From NCBI GenBank assembly GCA_018970205.1, contig JAGWWW010000001.1, forward strand, positions 1 to 64,000: a stretch of 64,000 bases of DNA, written 5' to 3'. The DNA comes from Actinomycetales bacterium (lineage in GTDB: Bacteria; Actinomycetota; Actinomycetes; S36-B12; UBA5976). Shown in pieces: positions 34,499 through 44,351 of the stretch (positions are counted from its first letter, which is position 1; each line of letters opens with the position of its first letter). Below the pieces are notes generated by a model. The model was given only the letters and a program-made list of their open reading frames with translations. It was not told the DNA's origin and did not search any database. Both the position numbers and the translations under genes were made by a program.

Positions 34499-36172
34499 TC
34501 AGCCGCCGGACGACCAATGGGGCGGGCGCGCGCTGATGGGCAGGCGGCGGTCACGACCGAAGGCGAGCCGGCTCACTTTCGGCCCGGGTGGGTATTGCCG
34601 CCGCTTCCATTCCGCGGCGTCGACCATGCGCACAACGCGCTGCACCAGCTCGGCGTCGATGCCTGCTGCGATGAGCGATTCCGGGTCGTGGTCGCGCTCG
34701 ATGTAGGACTCCAGCACCGCGTCGAGCAGTTCGTACGGCGGCAGGCTGTCGCTGTCGAGTTGATCGGGGCGAAGTTCAGCGCTTGGTTCCTTGGTGATCG
34801 AGGCGGGTGGGATGGGCGCGGTCTCGCCGCGCCGCGCTGCGGCGTCGTTGCGCCAGCGCGCGAGCGCCCACACATCGACCTTGAACACGTCTTTGATGGG
34901 GGCGTAGGCGCCGACGGTGTCGCCGTACACCGTGGAGTACCCGCAGGCGAGCTCGCTCTTGTTGCCCGGCGCGAGGACGAGGTGGCCCTCGCTGTTGGAG
35001 ATCGCCATGAGCGTGGTGCCGCGAACCCGGGCCTGCACGTTCTCGGCCGCCAGCCCGGTGAGCTGCAGGCGGGTGCTGAATTCCGCGATCATCGGCTCGA
35101 CGTCGACCGTTCGCAGGTGCAGCCCGGTGCGCGCGGCGAGGTCGGCGGCATCGTCTCGCGAGTGCTGCGATGAGTAGCGACTCGGCATCGAGACCCCGTG
35201 CACGTTCCCGGCGCCTACCGCGTCGCAGGCGACGGCTGCAACCACCGCCGAGTCGATGCCGCCGGAGACGCCGATGAGCACCGAGCGCGCGCCGTTCTTG
35301 TGGACGTAGTCGCGGACCCCGAGGGTGATGGCTTGCCAGACCTGCTCGAGGTCGTCCGCGGCGGGTGCGACGCTGCCGCGGCAGCGTTCGTCGAGCAGCA
35401 GCGACGCTTCGGTGAACTGCTTCATGCGCGCGGTGACGGAGCCGGCTGCGTCGACCGCGAATGAGCCGCCGTCGAAGATGAGCTCATCCTGGCCGCCGAC
35501 GCTGTTGACGTAGACAACCGGGCAACCCACCTCCTGCGCGCGCTCAGCCAGCAGCGCCGCGCGCGCATCGTCCTTGTCGCGCTCGAACGGCGAGGCATTC
35601 GGCACCACGAGGAGGTGGATGCCGGCCGCGCGGTACTCAGCCATGAGCGCGGCGCCCTGCCAAAGGTCCTCGCAGACCGCGATGCCGACTCGGGCGGCGC
35701 CCACGTCGATCACGGTGATGCCCGTGCCGGGGGTGAAGATGCGGTACTCGTCGAAGACTCCGTAGTTCGGCAGGTGCCGCTTGGCGTATGTCGCGATGAC
35801 GTCGCCGTTGCGGAGCACGGATGCGCAGTTGGTCGGCGCCGGCCTCCCGCCGACCGTCGATGCGGCAGTGCCGACGTGCCCGACCACGACCGTCTGGTGG
35901 CCGTGGCCGCGTGCCTGCAGGTCCCGGGCGAGCGTGTCTACGGCGGTGACGCTGGCGGCTTGCAGGGCCGGGCGCAGTGCGAGGTCCTCGAGCGGATAGC
36001 CCGTCACGGCCATCTCAGGGAACACGATGAGCTCGGCGTCGCTGCCGGCGGCTGCCACAGCATCGAGGATCCGCCGGCAGTTCTCGTCAATCGCGCCCAC
36101 GGTGCTGTTGAACTGCACCATCGCCACCCGCGGCAGGGCGGTTGGGCTCGCGGGGTTCGCGCCGGCGGGCAT
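34499..36172 (-). CDS. nadE: Glutamine-dependent NAD+ synthetase (NadE)
   Basis: NadE converts nicotinate adenine dinucleotide to NAD, using ammonia from glutamine. The 557-residue protein combines an N-terminal nitrilase-type glutaminase (Glu in F-P-E-M-A-V-T-G-Y-P, Lys in Y-A-K-R-H-L, Cys in A-V-C-E-D-L-W) with a C-terminal synthetase (P-loop G-V-S-G-G-I-D-S, then G-N-K-S-E and P-x-A-S-I-T-K-E-P-S-A-E-L-R). ATG 36172 is preceded by TACGCT at 6 nt and no Shine-Dalgarno, so it is probably leaderless. It diverges from glnA2, the gene for the enzyme that makes its glutamine. Confidence 0.94.
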   Translation of the reverse strand: MPAGANPASPTALPRVAMVQFNSTVGAIDENCRRILDAVAAAGSDAELIVFPEMAVTGYPLEDLALRPALQAASVTAVDTLARDLQARGHGHQTVVVGHVGTAASTVGGRPAPTNCASVLRNGDVIATYAKRHLPNYGVFDEYRIFTPGTGITVIDVGAARVGIAVCEDLWQGAALMAEYRAAGIHLLVVPNASPFERDKDDARAALLAERAQEVGCPVVYVNSVGGQDELIFDGGSFAVDAAGSVTARMKQFTEASLLLDERCRGSVAPAADDLEQVWQAITLGVRDYVHKNGARSVLIGVSGGIDSAVVAAVACDAVGAGNVHGVSMPSRYSSQHSRDDAADLAARTGLHLRTVDVEPMIAEFSTRLQLTGLAAENVQARVRGTTLMAISNSEGHLVLAPGNKSELACGYSTVYGDTVGAYAPIKDVFKVDVWALARWRNDAAARRGETAPIPPASITKEPSAELRPDQLDSDSLPPYELLDAVLESYIERDHDPESLIAAGIDAELVQRVVRMVDAAEWKRRQYPPGPKVSRLAFGRDRRLPISARPPHWSSGG

Positions 36173-36178
36173 GCGGGC

Positions 36179-36184
36179 AGCGTA
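36179..36184 (-). promoter_or_regulatory. -10 element, leaderless start of nadE
   Basis: TACGCT on the minus strand, 6 nt before ATG 36172. Confidence 0.5.
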
Positions 36185-36276
36185 TCGCGGCGCCGAGGGC
36201 CGGCTTGTGGTGAGCGACACAACGCCCGCGTCGCATGCGTAACCTCGCGGAAACACGCGCGCGGCAGGATGTGCGC

Positions 36277-37614
36277 ATGGACCGTCAGACCGAGTTCGTG
36301 CTGCGCACCATCGAGGAACGTGACATCCGGTTCGTCCGGCTGTGGTTCACCGACGTCTTGGGGATGCTCAAGAGCGTGTCGGTGGCGCCGGCGGAGCTCG
36401 AGTCCGCATTCAACGAGGGCATCGGGTTCGATGGCTCTGCTATCGAAGGTTTCGCGCGCGTGCACGAGTCCGACATGCTCGCCAAGCCTGACCCCTCGAC
36501 CTTCGCGCTGCTGCCCTGGCGCGGCGATGGCCCAGGTGTCGCGCGGATGTTCTGCGACATCATGATGCCGGACGGCTCCGCGTCGTACGCCGACCCACGG
36601 CATGTGCTCAAGCGCACCTTGAACAAGGCCGCGGACATGGGGTTCACCTTCTACACGCACCCGGAAATCGAGTTCTTCCTGTTCAAGGAGCAGCCGCGCC
36701 GAGGCGAGCGGCCGCAGCCGGTCGACGAGGTCGGGTACTTCGACCACGCCCCCAACGGCGCGGGCCAGGACTTCCGACGCCAGGCGATCACCCAACTCGA
36801 GCAGATGGGAATCTCGGTGGAGTACAGCCACCATGAGGGCGCGCCCGGGCAGCAGGAGATCGATCTGCGCTACGCCGATGCGCTCACGACGGCCGACAAC
36901 ATCATGACGTTCCGCCTCATCGTGAAGGAGGTCGCGCTCGAGCAGGGCTCGTACGCCACCTTCATGCCCAAGCCGTTCGAGGAGCACCCGGGCTCGGGCA
37001 TGCATACGCACGTGTCTCTGTTCGAGGGCGACCGTAACGCTTTCTTCGACGCCAGCGGCCAGTACCACCTCTCCAAGGCCGGCCGCTCGTTCATCGCCGG
37101 CCTGCTGCTCCACGCCCCGGAGATCACCGCGGTGACGAACCAGTGGGTGAACTCCTACAAGCGTCTCATCGGCGGCGGTGAGGCCCCCGCGTATGTGTGC
37201 TGGGGCCACAACAACCGCAGTGCGCTCATCCGCGTGCCGATGTACAAGCCGAACAAGGGCACCAGCACCCGTGTGGAGATCCGCTCGATCGACGCCGCCT
37301 GCAACCCGTATCTCGCGTTCGCGGTGGTGCTCGCGGCGGGCTTGAAGGGCATCGAAGAGGGTTACGAACTCCCCGCCGGCGCCGAGGACGATGTCTGGGC
37401 GTTGACCGAGGCGGAGCGCCACAGCCTCGGCATCGATCCGCTTCCCACGTCGCTCAGCCGCGCGATCGCGGCCATGGAGGACAGCGAACTGGTGGCCGAG
37501 ACCCTCGGGGAGCATGTGTTCGATTTCTTCCTGCGCAACAAGCGCGCGGAGTGGGCGGCCTACCGCCGGCAGGTCACCGAGTTCGAACTCAACCGGTACC
37601 TGCCCGTCCTGTGA
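36277..37614 (+). CDS. glnA2: Glutamine synthetase GlnA2 (GSI type, non-adenylylated branch)
   Basis: The 445-residue GSI-fold enzyme matches actinobacterial GlnA2, starting M-D-R-Q-T-E-F-V-L-R-T-I-E-E-R-D. It has F-D-G-S-A-I-E-G-F, H-P-E-I-E-F-F-L, H-H-E-G-A-P-G-Q-Q-E-I-D, F-M-P-K-P-F, G-S-G-M-H-T-H and N-R-S-A-L-I-R-V-P. At the place of the adenylylation Tyr of GlnA1 it has D-D-V-W-A-L-T, so GlnE should not modify it, even though glnE is the next gene, 3 bp downstream. Mycobacterial homologues make little or no glutamine, and some Streptomyces homologues act on polyamines, so the substrate is not certain. ATG 36277 has a weak aggat upstream. Confidence 0.93.
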   Translation: MDRQTEFVLRTIEERDIRFVRLWFTDVLGMLKSVSVAPAELESAFNEGIGFDGSAIEGFARVHESDMLAKPDPSTFALLPWRGDGPGVARMFCDIMMPDGSASYADPRHVLKRTLNKAADMGFTFYTHPEIEFFLFKEQPRRGERPQPVDEVGYFDHAPNGAGQDFRRQAITQLEQMGISVEYSHHEGAPGQQEIDLRYADALTTADNIMTFRLIVKEVALEQGSYATFMPKPFEEHPGSGMHTHVSLFEGDRNAFFDASGQYHLSKAGRSFIAGLLLHAPEITAVTNQWVNSYKRLIGGGEAPAYVCWGHNNRSALIRVPMYKPNKGTSTRVEIRSIDAACNPYLAFAVVLAAGLKGIEEGYELPAGAEDDVWALTEAERHSLGIDPLPTSLSRAIAAMEDSELVAETLGEHVFDFFLRNKRAEWAAYRRQVTEFELNRYLPVL

Positions 37615-37617
37615 GCC

Positions 37618-40530
37618 ATGCCCACGCCCGGTGAACTCGCGCGCGCGGGGGTCCTGGACACCAGGTCGGCGCTAGCCGCGCTGAGCCAGCTGCCCGAGGA
37701 CGTGGCCCATGCCGCAGCGGCCGCTCTTGGCCGGGCGGCGGACCCCGATGCGGCTCTCGCCGGGCTCGCTGCACTGTGCGCCGCGCATGCGCAGTTCGCG
37801 GCGCAGGCGGCCGATGCGCGGTTCACCGCCGCGCTTATGGCTGTGCTCGGCGCGAGCCCCGCGCTCACCGACCACCTCATGCGGCACCCGAAGGACGCGG
37901 CGCTGCTGCACACGGCGGGCGAGCAGGAGTGGGACCCGGCGCAGGTGCGCGGGCAGTTGCGCGATGCCGTCCGCGGCGAGGCATCCCGGTCGGCCTCGGT
38001 CGCCAAGATGCGGGCGGGCTACCGGCGCTGGCTCATCGGCATCGTGGCGCGCGACGTGGTCGTCGGTCAGCCAATTCACGTCACCTGGCGACAGCTGAGC
38101 GACCTCGCCGACGCGGCGCTGGCGGCGGCGTTGGACATCGCGTGCGCGCAGCACCCCGCCGACTCAGGCGCCGGCAAAGCCCCGGCCGTCGTCGCACTCG
38201 GCAAGTGCGGTGCACAGGAGTTGAACTACGTCAGCGACGTCGACGTGGTGTTCGTCGTGGGCGACGACGCCGGGCACTGCGACATCGAGCACGCGACGCG
38301 CATCGCCGGCACCCTCATGGAGATCTGCTCTGAGGCCAGCGTCGAAGGCGAGTTGTGGACCGTGGACGCCAACCTGCGGCCCGAGGGTCGCCGGGGCGCG
38401 CTGGTGAGGACACTGAGCAGCTTCACCGACTACTACCAGCGCTGGGCCCAACCGTGGGAGTTCCAGGCGCTGCTCAAAGCGCGCGTCGTGTGCGGTGACA
38501 CCGTGGTCGGCGAGCAGTTCGTGCAACAGACGCGGCCGTTCGTGTGGACTGCCGGGCGCAACCCCGGCTACATCGCGCAAGCGCGGCACCTGCGCCAGCG
38601 AGCGGAGACCGAGATCGACGGCGACGCCGCACGCGAGATCAAACTCGGCCCGGGCGGGCTGCGCGACGTTGAGTTCAGCGTGCAACTGCTGCAGTTGGTG
38701 CACGGCTGCGATGACGAGTCGCTGCGCGTGCCCGGGACGCTGCAAGGGCTCACCGCGCTCGCGGCCGGCGGCTACATCGGCCGTGATGACGCTGCTGCAC
38801 TGGCCGAGACGTACACGTTCCTGCGAGCGATCGAGCACCGGCTGCAACTGCGCCGCCTGCAGCGCCAGCACACGCTGCCGACGGCGCCGGACGACCTGCG
38901 CTGGCTCGGCCGCGGTCTCGGTTTCGAGGGCGACCCCGCGCAGCAGCTGCTCGACCGCTGGCGAAGTGTGGCGGTGGACGCGCGGCGTCGGCACGAGAAG
39001 TTGTTCTACCGGCCGCTGCTCGATGTCTACGCGGGCCTTGAGCCCGGTGCCGCGCGGCTGAGCGCAACCGCCGCGCGCGAGCGGTACGAGGCCTTGGGTT
39101 TCGCCGACCCGGACGCCGCCACTCGCCATGTGCAGGCGCTGGCGCAGGGCGTCAGCCGCCGTGCTGTGATCCAGCGCACGCTCTTGCCGGTCATCCTGCT
39201 GTGGCTCTCCCAGTCGCCGCAGCCGGATGCCGGGCTGCTGGCCTTCCGACGCATCAGTGAGGCACTGGGGGAGTCCCACTGGTACCTGCGCACGCTGCGT
39301 GATGAGTCCGCCGCGGCCGAGCGGCTCATCACGGTGCTGGGCAGCAGCAGGTGGTTGACAGAGTTGTTGATGCGCTCGCCCGAGGCTGTGGCGATGCTGG
39401 CCGACGATGAGCAGCTGCAGCCGCGCGCCTCGGCCGCTCTGCACGAAGAGTTCACATCGGCGGCGGGCAGGCACGACGACCCGGCGCAGGCCGCGCTCAG
39501 CATCCGCGCGCTTCGGCGGCGTGAGCTGCTGCGCATCGGCGTGGCCGACCTGCTCGGGCTGCTCGACGTGGACGCGGTCGGCCGGGCCCTCAGCGATGTG
39601 ATGGCAGCGACCATCGACTCGACCCTGCGTTGCGCTGTCGCCGCATGGGAGGTCGAGCAGGGCCGCACGTTCCCGGCCCGGTTGTCCGTCATCGGCCTCG
39701 GCCGGCTCGGCGGCGCCGAGTTGGGCTACGGCAGCGACGCAGACGTGGTCTTCGTTCACGAGCCGGCGGGCGTGGACGAACCGATGGCCACCGCGGCCGT
39801 GCTCGCGGCCATCGCAGACGTTCGCGCCTGGCTCGCCGCCCCGTCGCCAGAGCCGGTCATCGACATCGACGCGGATCTGCGACCGGAGGGCCGCAACGGC
39901 CCGCTGGTGCGCACGCTGGAGTCGTACGCCGCGTACTTCGAGCAGTGGTCGGCGTCGTGGGAGGCCCAGGCCATGCTGCGGGCTCGCCACATCGCAGGGG
40001 ACGAGGGGCTCGGCGCGCGATGGGAGTCCATGATCGCGTCAGTGCGCTGGCCGGCATCGGGCATCGACGATGCTGGCGTTCGTGAGATCCGGCGAATCAA
40101 AGCCCGGGTGGAGTCCGAGCGGCTGCCCCGTGGGGTTGACCCGGCCGCGCACTTGAAACTCGGCCCTGGCGGGTTGTCCGACGTGGAGTGGACGGCGCAG
40201 TTGCTGCAGCTGCGCAACGCCGGCTGCGATGCACGGCTGCGCGGCACCTCGACGTTAGCCGTGCTGCGTGAGGCGGTGACGGCGGGCCTCATCACGGAGG
40301 CGGACGAGCGGGCGCTGACCGGCGCATGGCGGGCGTGCACGAATCTGCGAAACCGGCTGGTGCTGCTCACAGGTGTCGCCAGTGACCTCTTCCCCAGTGA
40401 TGTGTCGAACCTGCGCGCGTTGGCACATGTGATGCGGGCACAGTCGCCGCAAGAGTTGCGCGAGGAGCACCTGCGTCTGCGCCGGCGCGCGCGGGCCGTG
40501 ATGGAGCGGGTCTTCTACGGCCGAGCGTGA
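37618..40530 (+). CDS. glnE: Glutamine synthetase adenylyltransferase/adenylyl-removing enzyme (GlnE)
   Basis: GlnE switches GlnA1 off and on by adding and removing AMP. The 970-residue protein has the two nucleotidyltransferase domains: the first with G-K-C-G-A-Q-E-L-N-Y-V-S-D-V-D (around residue 200), the second with G-L-G-R-L-G-G-A-E-L-G-Y-G-S-D-A-D (around residue 700). Each is followed by an L-R-P-E-G-R strand and a K-L-G-P-G-G-L-x-D-V-E helical domain. The length is normal. It is in an operon with glnA2. The target GlnA1 is encoded at 62411 with its Tyr402 site intact. Confidence 0.96.
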   Translation: MPTPGELARAGVLDTRSALAALSQLPEDVAHAAAAALGRAADPDAALAGLAALCAAHAQFAAQAADARFTAALMAVLGASPALTDHLMRHPKDAALLHTAGEQEWDPAQVRGQLRDAVRGEASRSASVAKMRAGYRRWLIGIVARDVVVGQPIHVTWRQLSDLADAALAAALDIACAQHPADSGAGKAPAVVALGKCGAQELNYVSDVDVVFVVGDDAGHCDIEHATRIAGTLMEICSEASVEGELWTVDANLRPEGRRGALVRTLSSFTDYYQRWAQPWEFQALLKARVVCGDTVVGEQFVQQTRPFVWTAGRNPGYIAQARHLRQRAETEIDGDAAREIKLGPGGLRDVEFSVQLLQLVHGCDDESLRVPGTLQGLTALAAGGYIGRDDAAALAETYTFLRAIEHRLQLRRLQRQHTLPTAPDDLRWLGRGLGFEGDPAQQLLDRWRSVAVDARRRHEKLFYRPLLDVYAGLEPGAARLSATAARERYEALGFADPDAATRHVQALAQGVSRRAVIQRTLLPVILLWLSQSPQPDAGLLAFRRISEALGESHWYLRTLRDESAAAERLITVLGSSRWLTELLMRSPEAVAMLADDEQLQPRASAALHEEFTSAAGRHDDPAQAALSIRALRRRELLRIGVADLLGLLDVDAVGRALSDVMAATIDSTLRCAVAAWEVEQGRTFPARLSVIGLGRLGGAELGYGSDADVVFVHEPAGVDEPMATAAVLAAIADVRAWLAAPSPEPVIDIDADLRPEGRNGPLVRTLESYAAYFEQWSASWEAQAMLRARHIAGDEGLGARWESMIASVRWPASGIDDAGVREIRRIKARVESERLPRGVDPAAHLKLGPGGLSDVEWTAQLLQLRNAGCDARLRGTSTLAVLREAVTAGLITEADERALTGAWRACTNLRNRLVLLTGVASDLFPSDVSNLRALAHVMRAQSPQELREEHLRLRRRARAVMERVFYGRA

Positions 40531-40543
40531 CCGTGCGCGCGTG

Positions 40544-41326
40544 TCAGCGGCGCACAGGCATCTGCGTGGCGCGGTTGTGCGGGTCGTCCAAGAACTCCCC
40601 GATGAGCTGGGCGACCAAGCCCGGCTTCTCCAGCGGGAGCGCATGCGAGGCTCCCGGCACGATGGCGAGTCTGGCAACCGGCAGTGATTCGTACATGGTC
40701 ACGGTGTGGTGCGGGTCAATCGGCTCGTCGTCGCCCGCGAGGATCAGTGCCGGGGTGTTGATGTGGTGCAGGTCCGATGCGTTGAACGTTGGCTCGCTTG
40801 CCCACATGCGCCAGGTGTCCGCTGCATTGCGAGCCGCTTGCGCCACACCCTCGGGGCACAACTTCGCCGTCTCGCTGCCGGCGTACGAGGCGCAGATGGC
40901 GTCCATGGGCGGCATCACATCCGAGATCAGCCCGCCGTGATGGAAGTTCGCGCCGATGAGCGTCATGGATGAGACGAGGTCCGGACGCCGAGCTGCCGAG
41001 CTAAGCGCGGCGTTGCCGCCGTCGCTGTAGCCGATGAGGTGGGCCGGCTCGCGCAGGTAGTCCTCGATGAAGGCGATGACCTGGTCGGCCTTGTCCGCGA
41101 AAGTGAAGCAGCCGGCCGCCATAGGTGACCGACCGCAGCCGCTGCGGTCGAAGGCGGTCAGTCGGTAGCGCGCGCGCAAGTTGTCGTCGAAAACGCCGAG
41201 CAGCGAGCCGCTGTGGTCGAGCCCGCCGTGCAGGAGCAGCAGCGGCGGCGTGCCCTCGCGCACCGAGCGGCCGCCACGGTCCTCAACCCAGAGGTCCCGC
41301 CCGCGGATTGAGTAGTAGCCGCCCAC
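40544..41326 (-). CDS. Alpha/beta hydrolase
   Basis: The 260-residue protein has the H-G-G-L-D-H-S-G oxyanion region, D-R-S-G-C-G-R-S, the nucleophile elbow G-Y-S-D-G-G, an acid in L-A-G-D-D-E-P-I and the His in G-A-S-H-A-L-P. It resembles esterases and haloperoxidase-like hydrolases. The substrate is unknown. GTG 41326 (M-G-G-Y-Y-S-I) is chosen because TAGCCT lies 7 nt upstream. An ATG at 41404 would add 26 Arg-rich residues unlike the family. It converges with glnE, 13 bp apart. Confidence 0.85.
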   Translation of the reverse strand: MGGYYSIRGRDLWVEDRGGRSVREGTPPLLLLHGGLDHSGSLLGVFDDNLRARYRLTAFDRSGCGRSPMAAGCFTFADKADQVIAFIEDYLREPAHLIGYSDGGNAALSSAARRPDLVSSMTLIGANFHHGGLISDVMPPMDAICASYAGSETAKLCPEGVAQAARNAADTWRMWASEPTFNASDLHHINTPALILAGDDEPIDPHHTVTMYESLPVARLAIVPGASHALPLEKPGLVAQLIGEFLDDPHNRATQMPVRR

Positions 41327-41333
41327 ACCGCGC

Positions 41334-41339
41334 AGGCTA
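41334..41339 (-). promoter_or_regulatory. -10 element, leaderless start of the hydrolase gene
   Basis: TAGCCT on the minus strand, 7 nt before GTG 41326. It decides the start codon. Confidence 0.5.
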
Positions 41340-41450
41340 GCCGCCGTCCGCACGGTCCGCGGATCAGCGTTGCACCGACGCTGCCGGCTCAGTCGTGCCG
41401 ACACCTAGGCGCGTTCACGCGGCCGGATGTCGCGCCAGCAACGCCTGGGG

Positions 41451-42716
41451 TCAGCCCTCGTGGGATTCCCCGGCCGCGATGTGCGCGGCATGCTCCACCG
41501 CGCTGTGGTCGTCCCGCCGGCCGCCGGGCAACTCCCGTGCGGGTGCCAAGGCAGGTTTCAACACGCCCCGGGCGCCCACGACGTACGCCAGCGGTGACAA
41601 GATCGCGAATGAGGCGGCGATGACCATGACAGTCGCGGGCGATGTCGCGGTGACGAGTCGGCCCGCGACAGCCGACCCCAGCGCCCCGACCGAGCCCTCG
41701 ATGGTCCACAGGAACGCCAGGGACGAGACCTGTGTTCCCGGTGGCCGCACGGCGTCGACGGTCTCCATGTAGAACACGTGCGCTGGCCCGTTGGTGAGCC
41801 CGCTGAGGAACATCACCAGCGCCATGGCGGTCCCGGGATGCGTCAGTGGCAGGAGGAACGCGACCAGCGCGAGCGCAGTCTGCGTCACGACTAGTCCGCG
41901 CAGCGGCGCGAGGTTCTTGAACTTGGCCCCGGCCACCATGCCGCTGATGATCGCGCCGATGCTGGCCGCACTGAAAATCACGCCGGTGATGTGGCTCTGG
42001 CCGGCCTGCTTGGTGGCGGCGGGGATGGCGACCGCGAGCATTCCTGTCAGCATCCCGATGGCGGCGCCTTCGAAAGCCATCAGTTGGAAGGCGCGGTTGC
42101 GCACGAGGCTGGTCTGCCGGCTCGGCTTCGGCTCCGGTTCCCAACGCCTCGACTGAGGCGAGGCCAAGATGACGCTGCCGCCTGCGAGCATGGTGAATGC
42201 GACCACGACCAAGCCGGTACGGGTCGATGAACCCAGCGAGATGCCGGTGATGACAGCCGGCCCGGCCATCGCCGCGACGTTCATCAGCACGGAGTCGAAT
42301 GCGTACGCCGCCCGGGTCAGTTCCGGGCCGGCGAGTTCCTGCCACAACGGCCGGATGCTCATGTTGAACGGGGGACATGCGAGCCCGGCGAGGCCGGACA
42401 GCGCGACGCTGCTCCAAGTCGAGTGGGAGAGCCAGGCCAGCGTGAGCATGCTCATCGTGTACGCCGGCACGAACGTCAGCAGCGGCCCGGTCTGCCCGAA
42501 TCGGTCCACCAGACTGCCGCGAAATGCCGCCGTCAGGCTCGAGACCAGGCCGAATGCGCCGACACACAGCCCTGCCGACGCGATGGAGCCGGTGACGGAG
42601 TCGACGTGGAAGAAGATGGCGAGAGTTGACATCGAGAACGAGAGCCGGCCGGGGAACGCGCCGAGGATGAGCCACCACGCACCCGGTAGGCGCAGGATGG
42701 TGGCGTATTGGCGCAT
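41451..42716 (-). CDS. MFS transporter
   Basis: The 421-residue protein has about twelve membrane helices and a conserved V-D-R-F-G-Q-T-G-P loop between helices 2 and 3. It is a major-facilitator efflux-type protein distinct from the one at 32199. The hydrophilic C-terminal tail (about 35 residues) is rich in His, Arg and Glu. ATG 42716 has TAGACT 7 nt upstream. An ATG ten codons earlier would lie upstream of that element. It is followed by the hydrolase gene on the same strand and diverges from trmB. The substrate is unknown. Confidence 0.85.
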   Translation of the reverse strand: MRQYATILRLPGAWWLILGAFPGRLSFSMSTLAIFFHVDSVTGSIASAGLCVGAFGLVSSLTAAFRGSLVDRFGQTGPLLTFVPAYTMSMLTLAWLSHSTWSSVALSGLAGLACPPFNMSIRPLWQELAGPELTRAAYAFDSVLMNVAAMAGPAVITGISLGSSTRTGLVVVAFTMLAGGSVILASPQSRRWEPEPKPSRQTSLVRNRAFQLMAFEGAAIGMLTGMLAVAIPAATKQAGQSHITGVIFSAASIGAIISGMVAGAKFKNLAPLRGLVVTQTALALVAFLLPLTHPGTAMALVMFLSGLTNGPAHVFYMETVDAVRPPGTQVSSLAFLWTIEGSVGALGSAVAGRLVTATSPATVMVIAASFAILSPLAYVVGARGVLKPALAPARELPGGRRDDHSAVEHAAHIAAGESHEG

Positions 42717-42723
42717 GCTCGCG

Positions 42724-42729
42724 AGTCTA
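42724..42729 (-). promoter_or_regulatory. -10 element, leaderless start of the MFS gene
   Basis: TAGACT on the minus strand, 7 nt before ATG 42716. Confidence 0.5.
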
Positions 42730-42936
42730 GGCGTGATGCCCACCATGACCCCGCGCTGCCGCGACGCAGATGCGCGCAGCTCAGTTGGGGGCCAGCGTGG
42801 ACATCGACGTCATTGCCGGCTCTGCGTTCGAGCGACGGTCCTGTGCTCATGACCGGGCGGATTGGGTGGTTGCGCCCCATACATGCCCCTGCCGCATCGA
42901 CCCGCGGACGACCCGCTCAGTTCGCGTGCGTGCTGC

Positions 42937-42942
42937 GATACT
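42937..42942 (+). promoter_or_regulatory. -10 element, leaderless start of trmB
   Basis: GATACT, 6 nt before GTG 42949. It has A at position 2 and T at position 6, like the other elements. Confidence 0.4.
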
Positions 42943-42948
42943 CGCGTC

Positions 42949-43758
42949 GTGCAACCATCATGGCCGCCAGCCGTTGAGCCGACCGCGGTGCAATCACCGG
43001 CGCAGGCGGTGCCTGATGCTCACGTGATGCCCGAACCGGCGGACCCGACCGCTGAGTTCGATTCGGTGCGATCATCAACGCCGCACGAGCTGAGCCAGGA
43101 CCTTCTACTCACCACCGTGCGCACGTACAAGATGCGCAGCGGACGGGTCACGTCTTCGCAGCGGGCTGCTCTCGACGGGGTCGCCTCTCGCTACGACGTC
43201 GGCGGCTGGGAGTGGGGGCGCATCCACGACCGCGCGGCTGGCCGGGAGATGGTGCTCGACATCGGTTTCGGCTTCGGGGACTCGATGCTGCACTACGCCG
43301 CAGTCGAGCCCGACCGGTTCCTCATCGGGCTGGAGGTCCACATCCCCGGTGTCGGGGCCTTGTGCCGCGACGCGGCGGCAGCTGGGCTGGAGAACATGTG
43401 CGTGGCCAATGTGGACGCCCGCGCGTGGCTTGCCTCGACCGCCCCGCCGTCTGCCTTGGCCGGCGTCCGTTTGTTCTTCCCCGACCCTTGGCAGAAGAAG
43501 CGGCATCACAAGCGACGCTTCATCCGCCGGCCGGTGCTCGACCTCCTGGCCGGGAAGTGCCGCCCCGGGGCGTTCCTGCACATCGCGACGGACTGGGCGG
43601 ACTATGCCGACGATGCGGCGGCCGAGTTGGACTCCTCGCCAGCCTGGGACCTGCAACCGGGAATTGATCACCGCCGCGGACGGCCGGTGACACGGTTCGA
43701 GCGGCGAGCGCTCGCAGACGGCAGGCCCGTGGTGGATCTAGTGGCGTTGCGCGTCTGA
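42949..43758 (+). CDS. trmB: tRNA (guanine-N7-)-methyltransferase (TrmB)
   Basis: TrmB methylates guanine 46 in the variable loop of tRNAs with SAM. The protein has 269 residues from GTG 42949. The first 50 are Pro/Ala-rich and not conserved, and ATG 43027 is an alternative start. The core has R-T-Y-K-M-R-S-G-R, the SAM motif [33 protein letters not shown]-x-x-Y and the closing T-R-F-E-R-R. It is followed 65 bp later by apt on the same strand. Confidence 0.93.
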   Translation: MQPSWPPAVEPTAVQSPAQAVPDAHVMPEPADPTAEFDSVRSSTPHELSQDLLLTTVRTYKMRSGRVTSSQRAALDGVASRYDVGGWEWGRIHDRAAGREMVLDIGFGFGDSMLHYAAVEPDRFLIGLEVHIPGVGALCRDAAAAGLENMCVANVDARAWLASTAPPSALAGVRLFFPDPWQKKRHHKRRFIRRPVLDLLAGKCRPGAFLHIATDWADYADDAAAELDSSPAWDLQPGIDHRRGRPVTRFERRALADGRPVVDLVALRV

Positions 43759-43823
43759 CAGCAACACGACCTCGCAGCGTGTCCGGCCGCGCCTGGCCGA
43801 TGCGCGAGGGAGAGACTGTCCCC

Positions 43824-44351
43824 ATGGAGACCGCCTCGCTGGCCAGCCTCATCCGCACCGTCCCCGACTGGCCCAAGCCCGGCATCTTGTTCTACGACAT
43901 CACCACGCTGCTCGCAGACGCCCGAGGCTTCGGCCGTCTCATCGATGAGATGTCCGAGCATTGGCGCGGCCGGGCGATCGACGCAGTTGTCGGCGTCGAA
44001 GCGCGCGGGTTCATCATCGGTCCGGCGTTGGCACTGAACCTGCACGCCGGGTTCATCCCTGTGCGCAAGCCCGCGAAACTGCCGTGGCAGACGGAGGAAG
44101 TCACCTACGACCTCGAGTACGGCAGCGACACCCTGCAAATCCACGCCGATGCGTTGCAGCCAGGGATGCGGGTGCTCGTGTGCGACGACCTGCTGGCCAC
44201 CGGCGGGACTGCCGCGGCGACGATCGAGTTGTGCCGGCGCCTCGGCGCTGACGTTGTGGGAGCGGCGTTCGCCGTGGAATTGGCGTTCCTCGGCGGACGT
44301 GAACGCTTGCCCGGTGTCGATGTGCAGTCTGCAGTCGCCTACGCGCAGTAG
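43824..44351 (+). CDS. apt: Adenine phosphoribosyltransferase (Apt)
   Basis: Apt salvages adenine with PRPP to AMP. The 175-residue protein starts [20 protein letters not shown] and has [24 protein letters not shown] and the PRPP motif [17 protein letters not shown] 43824 stands 9 nt after gagggagag. An ATG at 43800 would put the ribosome-binding site inside the gene. The 3' end of the gene is duplicated just downstream (44385-44450). Confidence 0.95.
   Translation: METASLASLIRTVPDWPKPGILFYDITTLLADARGFGRLIDEMSEHWRGRAIDAVVGVEARGFIIGPALALNLHAGFIPVRKPAKLPWQTEEVTYDLEYGSDTLQIHADALQPGMRVLVCDDLLATGGTAAATIELCRRLGADVVGAAFAVELAFLGGRERLPGVDVQSAVAYAQ

Noticed and set aside
38164-39990. Minus-strand open frame (608 codons) opposite glnE
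   Set aside because: It arises from the high GC at third positions of glnE. No family signal.
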